From Terrimonas ginsenosidimutans (lineage in GTDB: Bacteria; Bacteroidota; Bacteroidia; Chitinophagales; Chitinophagaceae): a stretch of DNA of 64,000 bases. The stretch covers positions 42,061-106,060 of the forward strand of contig NZ_JAKLTR010000021.1 in the NCBI RefSeq assembly GCF_022012415.1, in the 5' to 3' direction. Below are positions 1 through 8,590 of this stretch, piece by piece. The translations under genes were made by a program, and so were the position numbers. Within the stretch, counting starts at the first letter, position 1. The number at the start of each line of letters is the position of its first letter. The notes below the pieces were generated by a model, which did no database searches, was not told where the DNA came from, and saw nothing but the letters and a program-made list of their open reading frames with translations.

Positions 1-2286
1 GCCGATCCTACCGGCAAGGAATGGGTGATCAGAAGCGTTGAGAAGATCCCGGATGGACTACTGCCTCCGGAGCTTCGCAGCACATTTGCGCGCGACTGGC
101 TGGATGATGTAACGAGTGCACAACATCCTTTCTCTGCGTTGATCGTTCCGCCTATAGCAAACGCGGTGAAAGTGCCACATGCAAATCCGGTGATCGGCGT
201 TTTATCTCCCGATAAAAACCTCGGCATCTATCAACGCACATTTGCCAATATGATCGTGTTGTTTGAAGAACGTGAGCCATTAGGAGAATCGGATAATTCC
301 GAGAAGATGAAGAAGAACCTGCAAAAGGATAATGACAATACCATCCAGGCAAAGGAACTCCTTCGTGCGCGTATGCTCGATGCCCTGCTGGGTGATTGGG
401 ACAGGCATGAAGATCAGTGGCGTTGGTTCGATACAGAGAAAGGAAAAGAAAAAACATATGCAGGCATACCACGTGACCGTGACCAGGTGCTGCATCTTAC
501 ACAGGGATTGTTGCCCAAACTTGCGTCGTCAGGATTTATATTGCCTACGCTTCGCGACTTCGATTCAAAACTCAGCCATGTAAAATGGGTGCTTTTTAAA
601 ACCCGGTTTGTGAATGCATATCCTGAAATGCAATTCACCCGCGACGAATGGAAAAAGCAGGCTGAAAAATTTGCCGGCCAGGTAACAGACTCAGTGCTGG
701 AAGCAGGCTTACTGCGCTTGCCGAAGCCAAGCTATGATCTCCGCCATGACGTATTGCTGAGTAAATTAAGATCACGCCGCGAGCGCCTGCCGGAAGCAAT
801 GCTTGAGTATTATGATTTCATCCATAAGATCGTTGATATCCGCACAAGCGATAAAAATGAATTTGTGGAGATCAAAGATGCTGAGGATGGCGGATTGAAT
901 GTACGCATCAATAAGATCGACAAAGAAGGAGTAGTGAAGGCTGAGCTGATGAATAAGACATTTTCACCTGATCTTACCAGGGAAATCCGTTTGTTTATCG
1001 GTGCAGGAAAAGATAGTATACTGATCGATAATAAATCATCAAAGATCAAACTGCGGTTGATAGGGGGTAATGATCAGAAAAGCTATAATGTTGTTGAAGC
1101 TAACAAAACGGTTCGTTTATATGACCGGGATAACGGCTCTGTGTATACGGGGAATGTTTCCTCCCTGAAGAAACATATTTCAAATGATAGCCTGAATACC
1201 GCGTTCACGCCAGTTAATCTTTATAATACCTGGATTCCCCTGGTGGTGTTAGGCGTTAACGTGGATGATGGATTTATTTTTGGCGGTGGATTCAGGTTGC
1301 TGAAACAGGAAGGCTTCCGTAAGTATCCATATAGCAGCATGCATCAGTTGCTGGCAGGTCATTCATTCTCTACGAAAGCGTACCGCGTAAAATATAATGC
1401 TGAATGGATCCAGGCGGCGGGCAAAGCAGATATCACATTGCAGGCTTTGATCAGGGCGCCGAACAATACGATGAACTATTTTGGAAGGGGAAATGAAACG
1501 GAATATGACCGTAAAACATCAGATATCCGTTTTTACAGAACCCGGTTCAGTACTTATCAGCTGGATCCGGCATTCCGCTGGAGAGGTGCAAAAGGCTCTG
1601 CATTCAGTGTCGGACCTTCAGCTTATTATTACACATTTGATGCGGATGACAACGCCGGGCGCTTTATCAGCAATACCGCGCAAGTGGGTTCTTATGACAG
1701 CTTAACACTGGATCAGAAAAAACTGCATCTGGGGGTGGTCATGACCTATGTAAATGATAACCGCAATAATAAAGTGATCCCGCAGTGGGGCTCATTTATC
1801 AATATCCGTCTGCAGGCGTATAAAGGAATGGGGATGTATGCGAAGGATTTTGTTCAGCTGATCCCCGAAGTGGCGCTGTATAAAAATCTGAACCGCCGGG
1901 CGACCATTATCCTTGCGGAGCGTTTTGGCGGAACGGTGACATTGGGCAAAACGGCTTTCTACCAATCCGCTTTTCTCGGCGGTCAGGAAAACCTGCTGGG
2001 ATACCGCCAGTTCCGCTTTGCCGGTCAGCACAGCTTTTATAATAACCTTGAACTGCGTATCAAACTGGCGGACCTGGTCAACTATATCCTCCCCGGCCAG
2101 TTTGGCATTACAGGCTTCTGGGATGTGGGTCGTGTTTGGCAAAACCCTGACAATTCCAGCAAATGGCATAGCGGAGTAGGAGGTGGTATTTATTTTGCAC
2201 CAGCATCGATGCTTTCCCTGAGCTTTGTGATGGGAAACTCGTCAGAAGGATGGTATCCCTATTTTACGATGGGACTTCGGTTTTAA
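1..2286 (+). CDS. BamA/TamA-family outer membrane barrel protein, 5' end outside window
   Basis: The reading frame is open from the first base, so this is the C-terminal part (about 761 residues) of a longer protein; the GTG at 25 is internal. The visible part has a soluble region with the motif LLGDWDRHEDQW and then, from roughly residue 400, alternating aromatic and polar strands typical of a D15/surface-antigen beta barrel. It ends in TMGLRF, a terminal phenylalanine as recognised by the BAM machinery. In Bacteroidota such barrels are often fused to an N-terminal calcineurin-like metallophosphoesterase; that half would lie upstream and is not seen, so the fusion is inference. The next gene starts 3 bases after the stop, which suggests co-transcription. 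The outer membrane location is well supported; the function is unknown. Confidence 0.8.
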   Translation, partial: ADPTGKEWVIRSVEKIPDGLLPPELRSTFARDWLDDVTSAQHPFSALIVPPIANAVKVPHANPVIGVLSPDKNLGIYQRTFANMIVLFEEREPLGESDNSEKMKKNLQKDNDNTIQAKELLRARMLDALLGDWDRHEDQWRWFDTEKGKEKTYAGIPRDRDQVLHLTQGLLPKLASSGFILPTLRDFDSKLSHVKWVLFKTRFVNAYPEMQFTRDEWKKQAEKFAGQVTDSVLEAGLLRLPKPSYDLRHDVLLSKLRSRRERLPEAMLEYYDFIHKIVDIRTSDKNEFVEIKDAEDGGLNVRINKIDKEGVVKAELMNKTFSPDLTREIRLFIGAGKDSILIDNKSSKIKLRLIGGNDQKSYNVVEANKTVRLYDRDNGSVYTGNVSSLKKHISNDSLNTAFTPVNLYNTWIPLVVLGVNVDDGFIFGGGFRLLKQEGFRKYPYSSMHQLLAGHSFSTKAYRVKYNAEWIQAAGKADITLQALIRAPNNTMNYFGRGNETEYDRKTSDIRFYRTRFSTYQLDPAFRWRGAKGSAFSVGPSAYYYTFDADDNAGRFISNTAQVGSYDSLTLDQKKLHLGVVMTYVNDNRNNKVIPQWGSFINIRLQAYKGMGMYAKDFVQLIPEVALYKNLNRRATIILAERFGGTVTLGKTAFYQSAFLGGQENLLGYRQFRFAGQHSFYNNLELRIKLADLVNYILPGQFGITGFWDVGRVWQNPDNSSKWHSGVGGGIYFAPASMLSLSFVMGNSSEGWYPYFTMGLRF

Positions 2287-2289
2287 GTT

Positions 2290-4671
2290 ATGCAAGCAAA
2301 AATTCTTGATATAGTGCCAATTCCGTTTCCGCCGCCCGCGCCGGAAACATTGATCTCTTTTGCCCCATTCGTTAATTACCTGAAAAAGAGGAAAGAACAA
2401 TCCGATTGTCATAAAAGCAAGTTTTTTTCTTATGTGATCGAGGAGTTCGAAAAGAATCCCGAATTGCTTGGTGAAGTGAAACCGGCGGATGTTGAGCAGT
2501 ACGCGAATCAAATGCAACTCATCTATCTGAGTCTCTCACCAATGGTGGAAGATGAGGAAAATCATTTCTGGGGCCTCAGCCTGCCCATGCGCCCGGTACT
2601 CATGTATACAACCAATGCCCTGTACCGTTTCGCACAGGATATGATGGCAGATAAGGTTGCCAGCGATCAGATCCCCGGCACCCTCGAAGAGCTGGCAAAG
2701 GAAAAGCTTGAATACAGTTATTCGTTCATCCTGGAAAGGCTCTACGGAATGACCAATTTCCTCAACCGCTATTTCATTCATTCGGTGGTTGACAGGAAAA
2801 CGGGGTTGACGAAATATTACAAACAAAAGCTTGATACAAGGTTCATCGATATAGCCACCACACGCCCATTGCCGGAACTCAACCTGGCAACGCTGAAGTC
2901 GAAGATCAATGACAGTCGCGATGTATTGCCGCTGCTCCAGGAACTTCTTCCGCTTGATATGTTCCGATTCACCGGTTTTGGCATAGCCAGTATTGAAGAA
3001 GTGACACCCCAGTATGCCCTGGAGAACATCAAAGGCCTCCTGCTTGATCACTCTTCTCTCAAGGAAGACGATTACTATACCAGGTTCACCGATTCGTTAA
3101 AGTCATTGATAGGCAGTACCGATGTCGAATTCGGTGCATTGCCTTTTCTTGAAGTGAATGGAAGACCTGTGTTCATTGATGGTGCCTGTTTCAATAGTGT
3201 GCTGATCAATTCGGCAAAAGAACATGCGTCGGGCGAGAAGTCCTATGCAAGCCTGGCGGAAGAGTATGCAAAGAAACCCAAGGTGACATTTATCCGGGAT
3301 ATTGCGGAAGAAGATGAAGGGCGACATGAAATGATCCGCGCCCTGAAAGTCGCCGGTGTCCGCTCATTCGCCATGCTCCCGGTGTTTTTCAATAATGCAC
3401 TCGTCGGTGCGGTAGAGGTTTACTCAAAAAAGCCGGGCATATTGAACGAGGCATTGCTGTCTCAGCTGGAACCAGCAATGCCGTTGCTTTCACAGCTGCT
3501 GAAAAATACGATCGATCAGTTCAATGACTCGGTGGAAAAAGTGATCAAGGAAAAGTTCACCGCCGTTCAGCCTTCCGTACAATGGAAGTTCAATGAAGTA
3601 GCCTGGCATTACCTGCAGAACGAACATCAGCCTCAATCAAGAAAAGAAACAGAAGATATTGTCTTTGAAGATGTATATCCGCTTTACGGGGCGGTTGATA
3701 TCCGGAATTCGACAGTCGAGCGCAACCAGGCACTGAGAAAAGATCTCCGTGTTCAGTTCACGGTGTTGATGACGGTATTAGAGAAACTTCGCAAGGTCAC
3801 AGGTTTCGGCCTGCTTGACGAAAAGATCTTTGTTAGCCAGCAATGGCTTAACAAGATTGAAAAGGATAATAGTGTTTTTAACCAGGAGATCAAGCTGAAT
3901 GAATTCCTGGAGAACGATATGGTGCCGTTCCTGCTGCAGTTCATAGATAATCAGCCGGAGCTCACGGCCATCGCAGACGAATACTTTTCTGCTATCAATG
4001 AAAAGCATGGTGCTGCATATGAAAATCGTCGCGCGCTCGAGTCTTCGATGACAACAGTGATCTCATCTGTCAATAATTATTTCGAAATGTTGAAAGACGA
4101 GATCCAGCAGGCATATCCGTGCTACTTCGAAAAATTCAGAACGGATGGTGTTGAATACGATATCTATATTGGCCAATCCATCACCCCAAATAAGCCATAC
4201 AGCAATATTTACCTGAAGAACCTGCGCCTGATGCAGCTTACTTCAATGGCCGCCATTGCCCGGTACTCCCACTCGTTACTGCCTTTCCTCTCACGAAAAG
4301 TAGAAACAACCCAACTGATCTTTATTCATTCACATCCCATTGATATCCGCTTCCGTAAAGATGAAAAAAGATTTGATGTGGAAGGGGCGTATAATATCCG
4401 TTATCATATAATCAAAAAGCGGATCGATAAGGTGAATATCAAAGACACCAGGGAGCGATTGACACAGCCGAACAAGATCGCGTTGGTTTACTTTAATCAG
4501 AAAGAAGCAGATGAATACATCTCCTATATTCGTTATCTACAGGGCGAAAAGCTTTTAAACAATGACCTTGAGTATCTTGAACTGGAGGAGCTTCAGGGTG
4601 TTTCCGGATTAAAAGCCTTGCGTGTGGGTGTTAACCTGAGCGCGGAAGAAAAAGCCCCAGCGGTTTCCTGA
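2290..4671 (+). CDS. GAF domain-containing protein (793 aa)
   Basis: A large soluble protein without signal peptide or membrane segments. Around residues 335-405 it has a stretch resembling the second half of a GAF fold (VAGVRSFAMLPVFFNNALVG, then charged helices). The rest is mainly helical and recalls Chitinophagaceae proteins annotated only as GAF domain-containing. GAF domains bind small ligands or mediate dimerisation; no catalytic output domain is recognisable here. It starts 3 bases after the barrel gene, so the two are probably one transcription unit. The ATG at 2290 is the first in frame. The function is unknown. Confidence 0.8.
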   Translation: MQAKILDIVPIPFPPPAPETLISFAPFVNYLKKRKEQSDCHKSKFFSYVIEEFEKNPELLGEVKPADVEQYANQMQLIYLSLSPMVEDEENHFWGLSLPMRPVLMYTTNALYRFAQDMMADKVASDQIPGTLEELAKEKLEYSYSFILERLYGMTNFLNRYFIHSVVDRKTGLTKYYKQKLDTRFIDIATTRPLPELNLATLKSKINDSRDVLPLLQELLPLDMFRFTGFGIASIEEVTPQYALENIKGLLLDHSSLKEDDYYTRFTDSLKSLIGSTDVEFGALPFLEVNGRPVFIDGACFNSVLINSAKEHASGEKSYASLAEEYAKKPKVTFIRDIAEEDEGRHEMIRALKVAGVRSFAMLPVFFNNALVGAVEVYSKKPGILNEALLSQLEPAMPLLSQLLKNTIDQFNDSVEKVIKEKFTAVQPSVQWKFNEVAWHYLQNEHQPQSRKETEDIVFEDVYPLYGAVDIRNSTVERNQALRKDLRVQFTVLMTVLEKLRKVTGFGLLDEKIFVSQQWLNKIEKDNSVFNQEIKLNEFLENDMVPFLLQFIDNQPELTAIADEYFSAINEKHGAAYENRRALESSMTTVISSVNNYFEMLKDEIQQAYPCYFEKFRTDGVEYDIYIGQSITPNKPYSNIYLKNLRLMQLTSMAAIARYSHSLLPFLSRKVETTQLIFIHSHPIDIRFRKDEKRFDVEGAYNIRYHIIKKRIDKVNIKDTRERLTQPNKIALVYFNQKEADEYISYIRYLQGEKLLNNDLEYLELEELQGVSGLKALRVGVNLSAEEKAPAVS

Positions 4672-4676
4672 TATAA

Positions 4677-4873
4677 AAACACTGTCGTTTAGTTAAGGAT
4701 TTTCCCGAAAGTTCATTCGATGACCGATGACCGTTGGTCGAAATACATTTGCCCACTAGTGTCAATACCATATACCAATTAGCCGCAATCGCTTCCATCC
4801 AAATGCGGCACCCGGCCATCATTCATGGGCCATCGAGCTGGTGTGGGACGATCTCTTAACTAAACAACATTGG
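4677..4873. mobile_element. MITE-like element with inverted GTTTAGTTAAG ends
   Basis: About 197 bp of non-coding sequence bounded by inverted ends: CACTGTCGTTTAGTTAAGGA on the left and, read on the minus strand, CCAATGTTGTTTAGTTAAGA on the right. The left 95 bp recur almost base for base at 8505-8590, and the first 45 bp again at 8935-8985. No transposase ORF lies inside. This fits a MITE or a deletion derivative of an insertion sequence; the IS family is not certain. It sits directly after the GAF gene stop. Confidence 0.45.
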
Positions 4874-4885
4874 ATATAAAGCGGG

Positions 4886-5113
4886 TTATTTTTTTGGAAT
4901 TAACACGAGCTTCCCCTCCATTGTATACACTTCTATGTGCTGACCGTAGTGAAACCCAAACTTTTCCAGCCAGGCTCCGCTGATGCGGATCTCCGGCACT
5001 TTTGTGCAATCCCAGCGCGTCGTACGGATCATCTGCTGGATCTTTAATGTGCGTGAGGTAATTTCTTTATCCGGACTATTCAATGTAGTCGGCAATAGAA
5101 CTGACGTTTCCAT
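4886..5113 (-). CDS. SymE-like type I toxin family protein (75 aa)
   Basis: The C-terminal half reads VPEIRISGAWLEKFGF, then GQHIEVYTMEGKLVLIP, the signature of the SymE/SpoVT-AbrB fold: a PxLRLSGxWL-like strand and helix followed by a G..v.V..m.GkLvl hairpin. SymE proteins are small AbrB-fold RNA or nucleic-acid-targeting toxins, in E. coli repressed by an antisense RNA and the SOS response. The N-terminal 35 residues are polar and unrecognised. The gene stands alone, with its own promoter-like element and a structured leader upstream. No partner protein antitoxin is adjacent, as expected for a type I arrangement; an antisense RNA cannot be confirmed by eye. Confidence 0.7.
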   Translation of the reverse strand: METSVLLPTTLNSPDKEITSRTLKIQQMIRTTRWDCTKVPEIRISGAWLEKFGFHYGQHIEVYTMEGKLVLIPKK

Positions 5114-5132
5114 AGTTTATAAGTTTTGGTAA

Positions 5133-5182
5133 GGAGCCCGGCGGACTGTAGGGTGGTATGTCACAGACGGCCGGCAGCTCCT
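5133..5182 (-). promoter_or_regulatory. Hairpin in the leader of the SymE-like gene
   Basis: On the minus strand the leader can fold into an 11-bp stem (AGGAGC/GCTCCT continued by CCGGC/GCCGG, with a 2-nt bulge) around a 26-nt loop. Its 3' arm ends about 20 nt before the ATG. Leader structures that hide or delay translation are known for type I toxins; that role here is inference. Confidence 0.4.
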
Positions 5183-5200
5183 CCTGTGTTTGGAACACTT

Positions 5201-5231
5201 CAAAACTATAAACACAGCAAGGCTGCGGCAA
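5201..5231 (-). promoter_or_regulatory. Bacteroidota-type promoter of the SymE-like gene
   Basis: Read on the minus strand: TTG, 20 nt, then TAGTTTTG, a full match to the TAnnTTTG -7 consensus. The expected start near 5195 gives a leader of about 80 nt containing the hairpin at 5133-5182. The remaining sequence from 5232 to 5482 is non-coding and ends in one TTAAACTCTTAAAC-type repeat at about 5417-5445; nothing else was recognised there. Confidence 0.45.
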
Positions 5232-5482
5232 GGGAAAAAAACAATGTTCTGACGTTTTTTCCCGTAGAGATTAGATGTTTTTTATAGGAAAGAGTACTTA
5301 AAACGCTAATAGCCCAATAGCATAAAGTGTGAGGCAGCTGATACGCTCTTCTGTCTCTACCGGATTACGAACTTCACCCTCATGTCTGAATGTGTAAGAG
5401 TCACAAAAGCAACTCTTAAACCCTTAAACTCTTAAACTTTTAAACGCACTTCTCCAGCTTTAGAACCTGATCTCCCTTTACC

Positions 5483-7369
5483 TTACTCCTCCGCCAGTTC
5501 TACCTGCGCCTTCACCATTTCCCTTCCATCCCATCCGTCATCAACACCGGCGCGCAGTATATCGCGGTCTGCACGTAAAGTTTCTTCCAGCTCTTCCACA
5601 TATTTTTTAACCGCGATCACATATTCATCCGGGTTCCGGATAGAGCTCAGGTATTTTAACCGCCGCTCATCTTCTTTGAAAAATGTTTTTGCCAGTCGTG
5701 TTGTTTCATGTGCACGATATCCAAGCAGTTTCATTGCGTCTACGCCCATGCGCAGGCTGGTGTCCAGTGTTTCCCGGTAGATATGCATCATCCCCGCATT
5801 CATAAGGTCATATGCATCGTTCCTGTTGGTAGCCCTTACCAGCATCCGCAGGTTAGGGAAATGCTTTTTGATGGTCTGTATCATCTCCAGTCTTTTTTCT
5901 TCATCCCCAATAGCGATAATGATCAGTTTTGCCTGTTTTGCTCCGGCGATCTCCAGCAACTCATGCCGGCTTGCATCTCCATAATAGACTTTGAATCCCA
6001 TTCTGCGTAAGAGGTCCACGTTGTCACTGTCTGTATCGAGTACCGTCGTATTGATATTGTTCGCTCTTAAAAAGCGGCCAACGGTGTTCCCGAAATGGCC
6101 AAACCCGGCGATGATCACAGGATTTTCTTCAGCTTCCACATCATGTTCCCTACCGGGTTTATGTTTATCAGGGTCGCATAGCCTGGGCTGGATCCATTTA
6201 TCATTGACCAGCATTACTAACGGAGTTATTACCATGCTTAAAGCCACCACTGCCACGAGCGTGTCCATGATCTCTGTAGAAAGGATCCCGGCGTCTCTTG
6301 CCGCATTGCTTAATACAAATGCAAACTCTCCAACCTGGCTCAGGCCAAAGGCAAATGTCAGGTTTTGCGGAGTGGCGAGTTTGAACAGCTTTCCAAGTCC
6401 GGTGAGTACGGCCATCTTTACGATCATCACGGCGCCAACCAGTCCCAATATCATCCATGGCCTGGAAAGTATCAGGTGAAAATTGATCGATGCGCCCACC
6501 GCAATAAAGAATAGTCCCAATAATAATCCCTTGAACGGATCAAGGTCGCTTTCCAGCTCATGCCTGTATTCGCTATTGGCAAGTACAACACCCGCGAGGA
6601 ACGCTCCCAGCGCCGGGCTTAGTCCGACAGCATTCATCAAAGTTGCAGTACCTACCACGAGCAGTAAAGCCGTTGCGGTGAAGATCTCCCGGAGACCGGT
6701 TTTCGCGATCAGCCTGAAGAAGGGGCGAAGGAGGTAGCGACCGCTGATGATCACTACTGCTACTGAACCCAGTACAGCCAGTGTTTGTGCCCATCCGGGC
6801 CATTCGGCCAGTAATCCGGTCTCTTTATGACCTCCTGTGGCGCCGGAATGGCTCACCGCCAGTAAAGGAAGTATAGCCAGCATGGGGATCACCGCAAGGT
6901 CCTGGAAGAGCAATACGGCAAAAGAACTTTCTCCTGCAGATGTTTTCAGTTGATTCTTTTCGGAAAGCGATTGCAGAACAATAGCCGTTGAAGAAAGAGA
7001 AAGTATCATACCAAGCACCAGTGCCTGTTTCCAGTCAAGTTGAAGAAGCATAACAGCACCAGCGAGTACCAGTGTAGTGATGCCAACCTGTAAACCGCCC
7101 AGCCCGGCAATTGATCTGCGCATCCGCCATAAGCGGGAAGGTTCCAGTTCCAATCCTATAATAAAGAGCAGCATCACCACGCCGAACTCAGCGAAGTGCA
7201 TCAGGTCCTGTCCTTCTTCCCCGATAAAATGAAGGCCCACCGGTCCGATAATAATACCGGCAAACAGGTAGCCGAGCACAGAACCCAGCCCCAGTCTTTT
7301 AGCGATCGGCACCATGATCACTGCCGCTGCCAGATAGATCATTGCCTGAAAGAAGAATGTTTGCTGCAT
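5483..7369 (-). CDS. kefB: Kef-type K+/H+ antiporter (CPA2 family) with RCK domain
   Basis: A 628-residue inner-membrane protein. Residues 1-385 form about 12 hydrophobic segments of a Na+/H+ exchanger domain with the Kef-typical VVMLLFIIGLELEP stretch. Residues about 415-530 are an RCK_N/TrkA-N Rossmann domain with the glycine motif GFGHFGNTVGR. A charged cytoplasmic tail follows. Kef systems release K+ in exchange for protons during electrophile stress and are gated through the RCK domain, by glutathione adducts in proteobacteria. The flavodoxin-fold gene 166 bp upstream on the same strand matches the ancillary KefF/KefG partner. The gating thiol is not known here; a YpdA homologue in this window hints at bacillithiol rather than glutathione (inference). 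Confidence 0.9.
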   Translation of the reverse strand: MQQTFFFQAMIYLAAAVIMVPIAKRLGLGSVLGYLFAGIIIGPVGLHFIGEEGQDLMHFAEFGVVMLLFIIGLELEPSRLWRMRRSIAGLGGLQVGITTLVLAGAVMLLQLDWKQALVLGMILSLSSTAIVLQSLSEKNQLKTSAGESSFAVLLFQDLAVIPMLAILPLLAVSHSGATGGHKETGLLAEWPGWAQTLAVLGSVAVVIISGRYLLRPFFRLIAKTGLREIFTATALLLVVGTATLMNAVGLSPALGAFLAGVVLANSEYRHELESDLDPFKGLLLGLFFIAVGASINFHLILSRPWMILGLVGAVMIVKMAVLTGLGKLFKLATPQNLTFAFGLSQVGEFAFVLSNAARDAGILSTEIMDTLVAVVALSMVITPLVMLVNDKWIQPRLCDPDKHKPGREHDVEAEENPVIIAGFGHFGNTVGRFLRANNINTTVLDTDSDNVDLLRRMGFKVYYGDASRHELLEIAGAKQAKLIIIAIGDEEKRLEMIQTIKKHFPNLRMLVRATNRNDAYDLMNAGMMHIYRETLDTSLRMGVDAMKLLGYRAHETTRLAKTFFKEDERRLKYLSSIRNPDEYVIAVKKYVEELEETLRADRDILRAGVDDGWDGREMVKAQVELAEE

Positions 7370-7535
7370 GTAGTTGATTTTTTATAGACGATGACCAGTG
7401 GCAGATAGCCGTTGGCCTGATGTCGCGTATGCTAAAGTAAAAGTTTAATGAAATGGTGTTTTCGCTGCTGTTCCTGTAATGATGCATTCGGCCATCCATT
7501 GTCAAATGATAACAGTTTGGTCACTGATTAAGTTC

Positions 7536-8135
7536 TCATCCTTCTATTCCATGTCCCAGGCTATTGATCACTTCCAGTCCTCGATAGTTCTCCGGCTGTA
7601 TTCGTCCGGATGCCAGCCCGCTCAGGATGTCCGCATACATAAGGCTTTCGTCATCAATGTCGTTCGATTTTTTACGATGAGTTCCGTACACAACAAACGG
7701 AGGCATATACTCCATGCGGCAAAGAGAGGCCGTTTGCCGGTAGGGTAGCAGGAATTGACTGATCGGGAAGGAGTTGTGCCCTTCAGGGGTATAAGCGTTT
7801 TCCCCGCCTCCGCAGGAAATGGCGCTAAGCATCTTTTTCCCCTGGAGCGCAAACCCCTTCGGACCATAGGCCCAGTTATATTCCAGTACCAGGTCGAGCC
7901 ACTGCTTGATGATCGCCGGTCCGCTATACCAGTAAAAGGGATGCTGCAATACGAGGATATCATGCTTAAGCAGAAGATCCTGCTCCCGCTTTACATCTAT
8001 GTGAAGATCGGGATATTGTTCATAAAGATCGTTTATCGTGATCCCGTCCAGCTTTTTACAGGTTTTGACCAGGGCCTTTTGAATACGGGACCTGTAAAAT
8101 GATGGGTGTGCAAATTGAACAAGTACAGAGGGCAT
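7536..8135 (-). CDS. KefF/KefG-like NAD(P)H oxidoreductase, ancillary to Kef antiporter
   Basis: A 199-residue flavodoxin_2-fold protein. Seen: an N-terminal strand VLVQFAHPSF (FMN phosphate loop region), the signature HPFYWYSGPAIIKQWLDLVL that contacts flavin and partner, and a GGGENAYTPEG loop. The length matches KefF/KefG/MdaB-type quinone reductases. In enterobacteria the ancillary protein binds KefC/KefB and is needed for full K+ efflux. The gene lies directly upstream of the antiporter on the same strand, so the pair very likely functions together. A small-RNA-like unit with its own terminator lies just upstream. Confidence 0.85.
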   Translation of the reverse strand: MPSVLVQFAHPSFYRSRIQKALVKTCKKLDGITINDLYEQYPDLHIDVKREQDLLLKHDILVLQHPFYWYSGPAIIKQWLDLVLEYNWAYGPKGFALQGKKMLSAISCGGGENAYTPEGHNSFPISQFLLPYRQTASLCRMEYMPPFVVYGTHRKKSNDIDDESLMYADILSGLASGRIQPENYRGLEVINSLGHGIEG

Positions 8136-8257
8136 AACTCAGAATGTGTGATTTTGACCGAAGGTACGCAAAGAGGGAGAAGGAAGAGAAAGAGGGTGGG
8201 GGGAAAGAGATGTACAGAATTAAGGGAATAAGGTGTTTTTGGGCGATAGCAGGGTGT

Positions 8258-8325
8258 TTAAAAAAAAACGGGACCAGAATAGAAATTCAGTCCCTTTTTA
8301 AAATCCAATATCCTATGAAAAACCA
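8258..8325 (-). ncRNA. Candidate small RNA, copy 1 (about 65 nt)
   Basis: On the minus strand a -7-like box is followed 6 nt later by a conserved stretch GGTTTTTCATAGGATATTGG, then TTTTAAAA, then a hairpin at 8270-8294 (GGGAC/GTCCC and GAAT/ATTC around TTCT) and a run of T residues, as in an intrinsic terminator. The same arrangement recurs at 49548-49612 with both stems changed by compensating substitutions. There is no start codon or ORF inside. The rest of 8136-8504 holds no recognisable gene; the 66-codon plus-strand frame at 8144 looks spurious. Confidence 0.45.
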
Positions 8326-8328
8326 AGG

Positions 8329-8359
8329 CAAGATTAAGAAGTAAAACGAAACGAGTCAA
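8329..8359 (-). promoter_or_regulatory. Promoter-like element of small RNA copy 1
   Basis: Minus strand: TTG at 8359-8357, 20 nt, then TAATCTTG at 8336-8329, a 7/8 match to TAnnTTTG. The spacing from the box to the conserved RNA start is identical to that at copy 2. Confidence 0.4.
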
Positions 8360-8504
8360 TACCCTTTTATGGGTATTTAAATGCAGGGAAAGGCGCAGAA
8401 TGCTCATGAACCTTCACGTTATAGGGTATAGGAGGTTTCCCGGCGTCATAAAAACGAAACAATTGCGTGCAATTTTGGACCTGCACGATTTTAAACCAAT
8501 GCCG

Positions 8505-8590
8505 TTTAGTTAAGGATTTTCCCGAAAGTTCATTCGATGGCCGATGGCCGAAAATACATATACCCACTGGTGTCAATACCCTATACCAAG
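8505..8590 (+). repeat. IS-end-like repeat, second copy
   Basis: Begins CCAATGCCGTTTAGTTAAGG and matches 4680-4776 closely over about 90 bp (one short deletion, a few substitutions). It is in direct orientation to the shorter third copy at 8935-8985. The two copies flank the tail-fibre-like pseudogene. Confidence 0.6.

Noticed and set aside
8311..8343. Short plus-strand peptide ORF (MKNQGKIKK) shared in part with 49602
   Set aside because: The shared part is better explained by the minus-strand small-RNA unit; after MKN the two peptides diverge and differ in length.
8144..8344. 66-codon plus-strand ORF
   Set aside because: Low complexity (Lys/Glu/Gly) and antisense to the small-RNA unit; no support.
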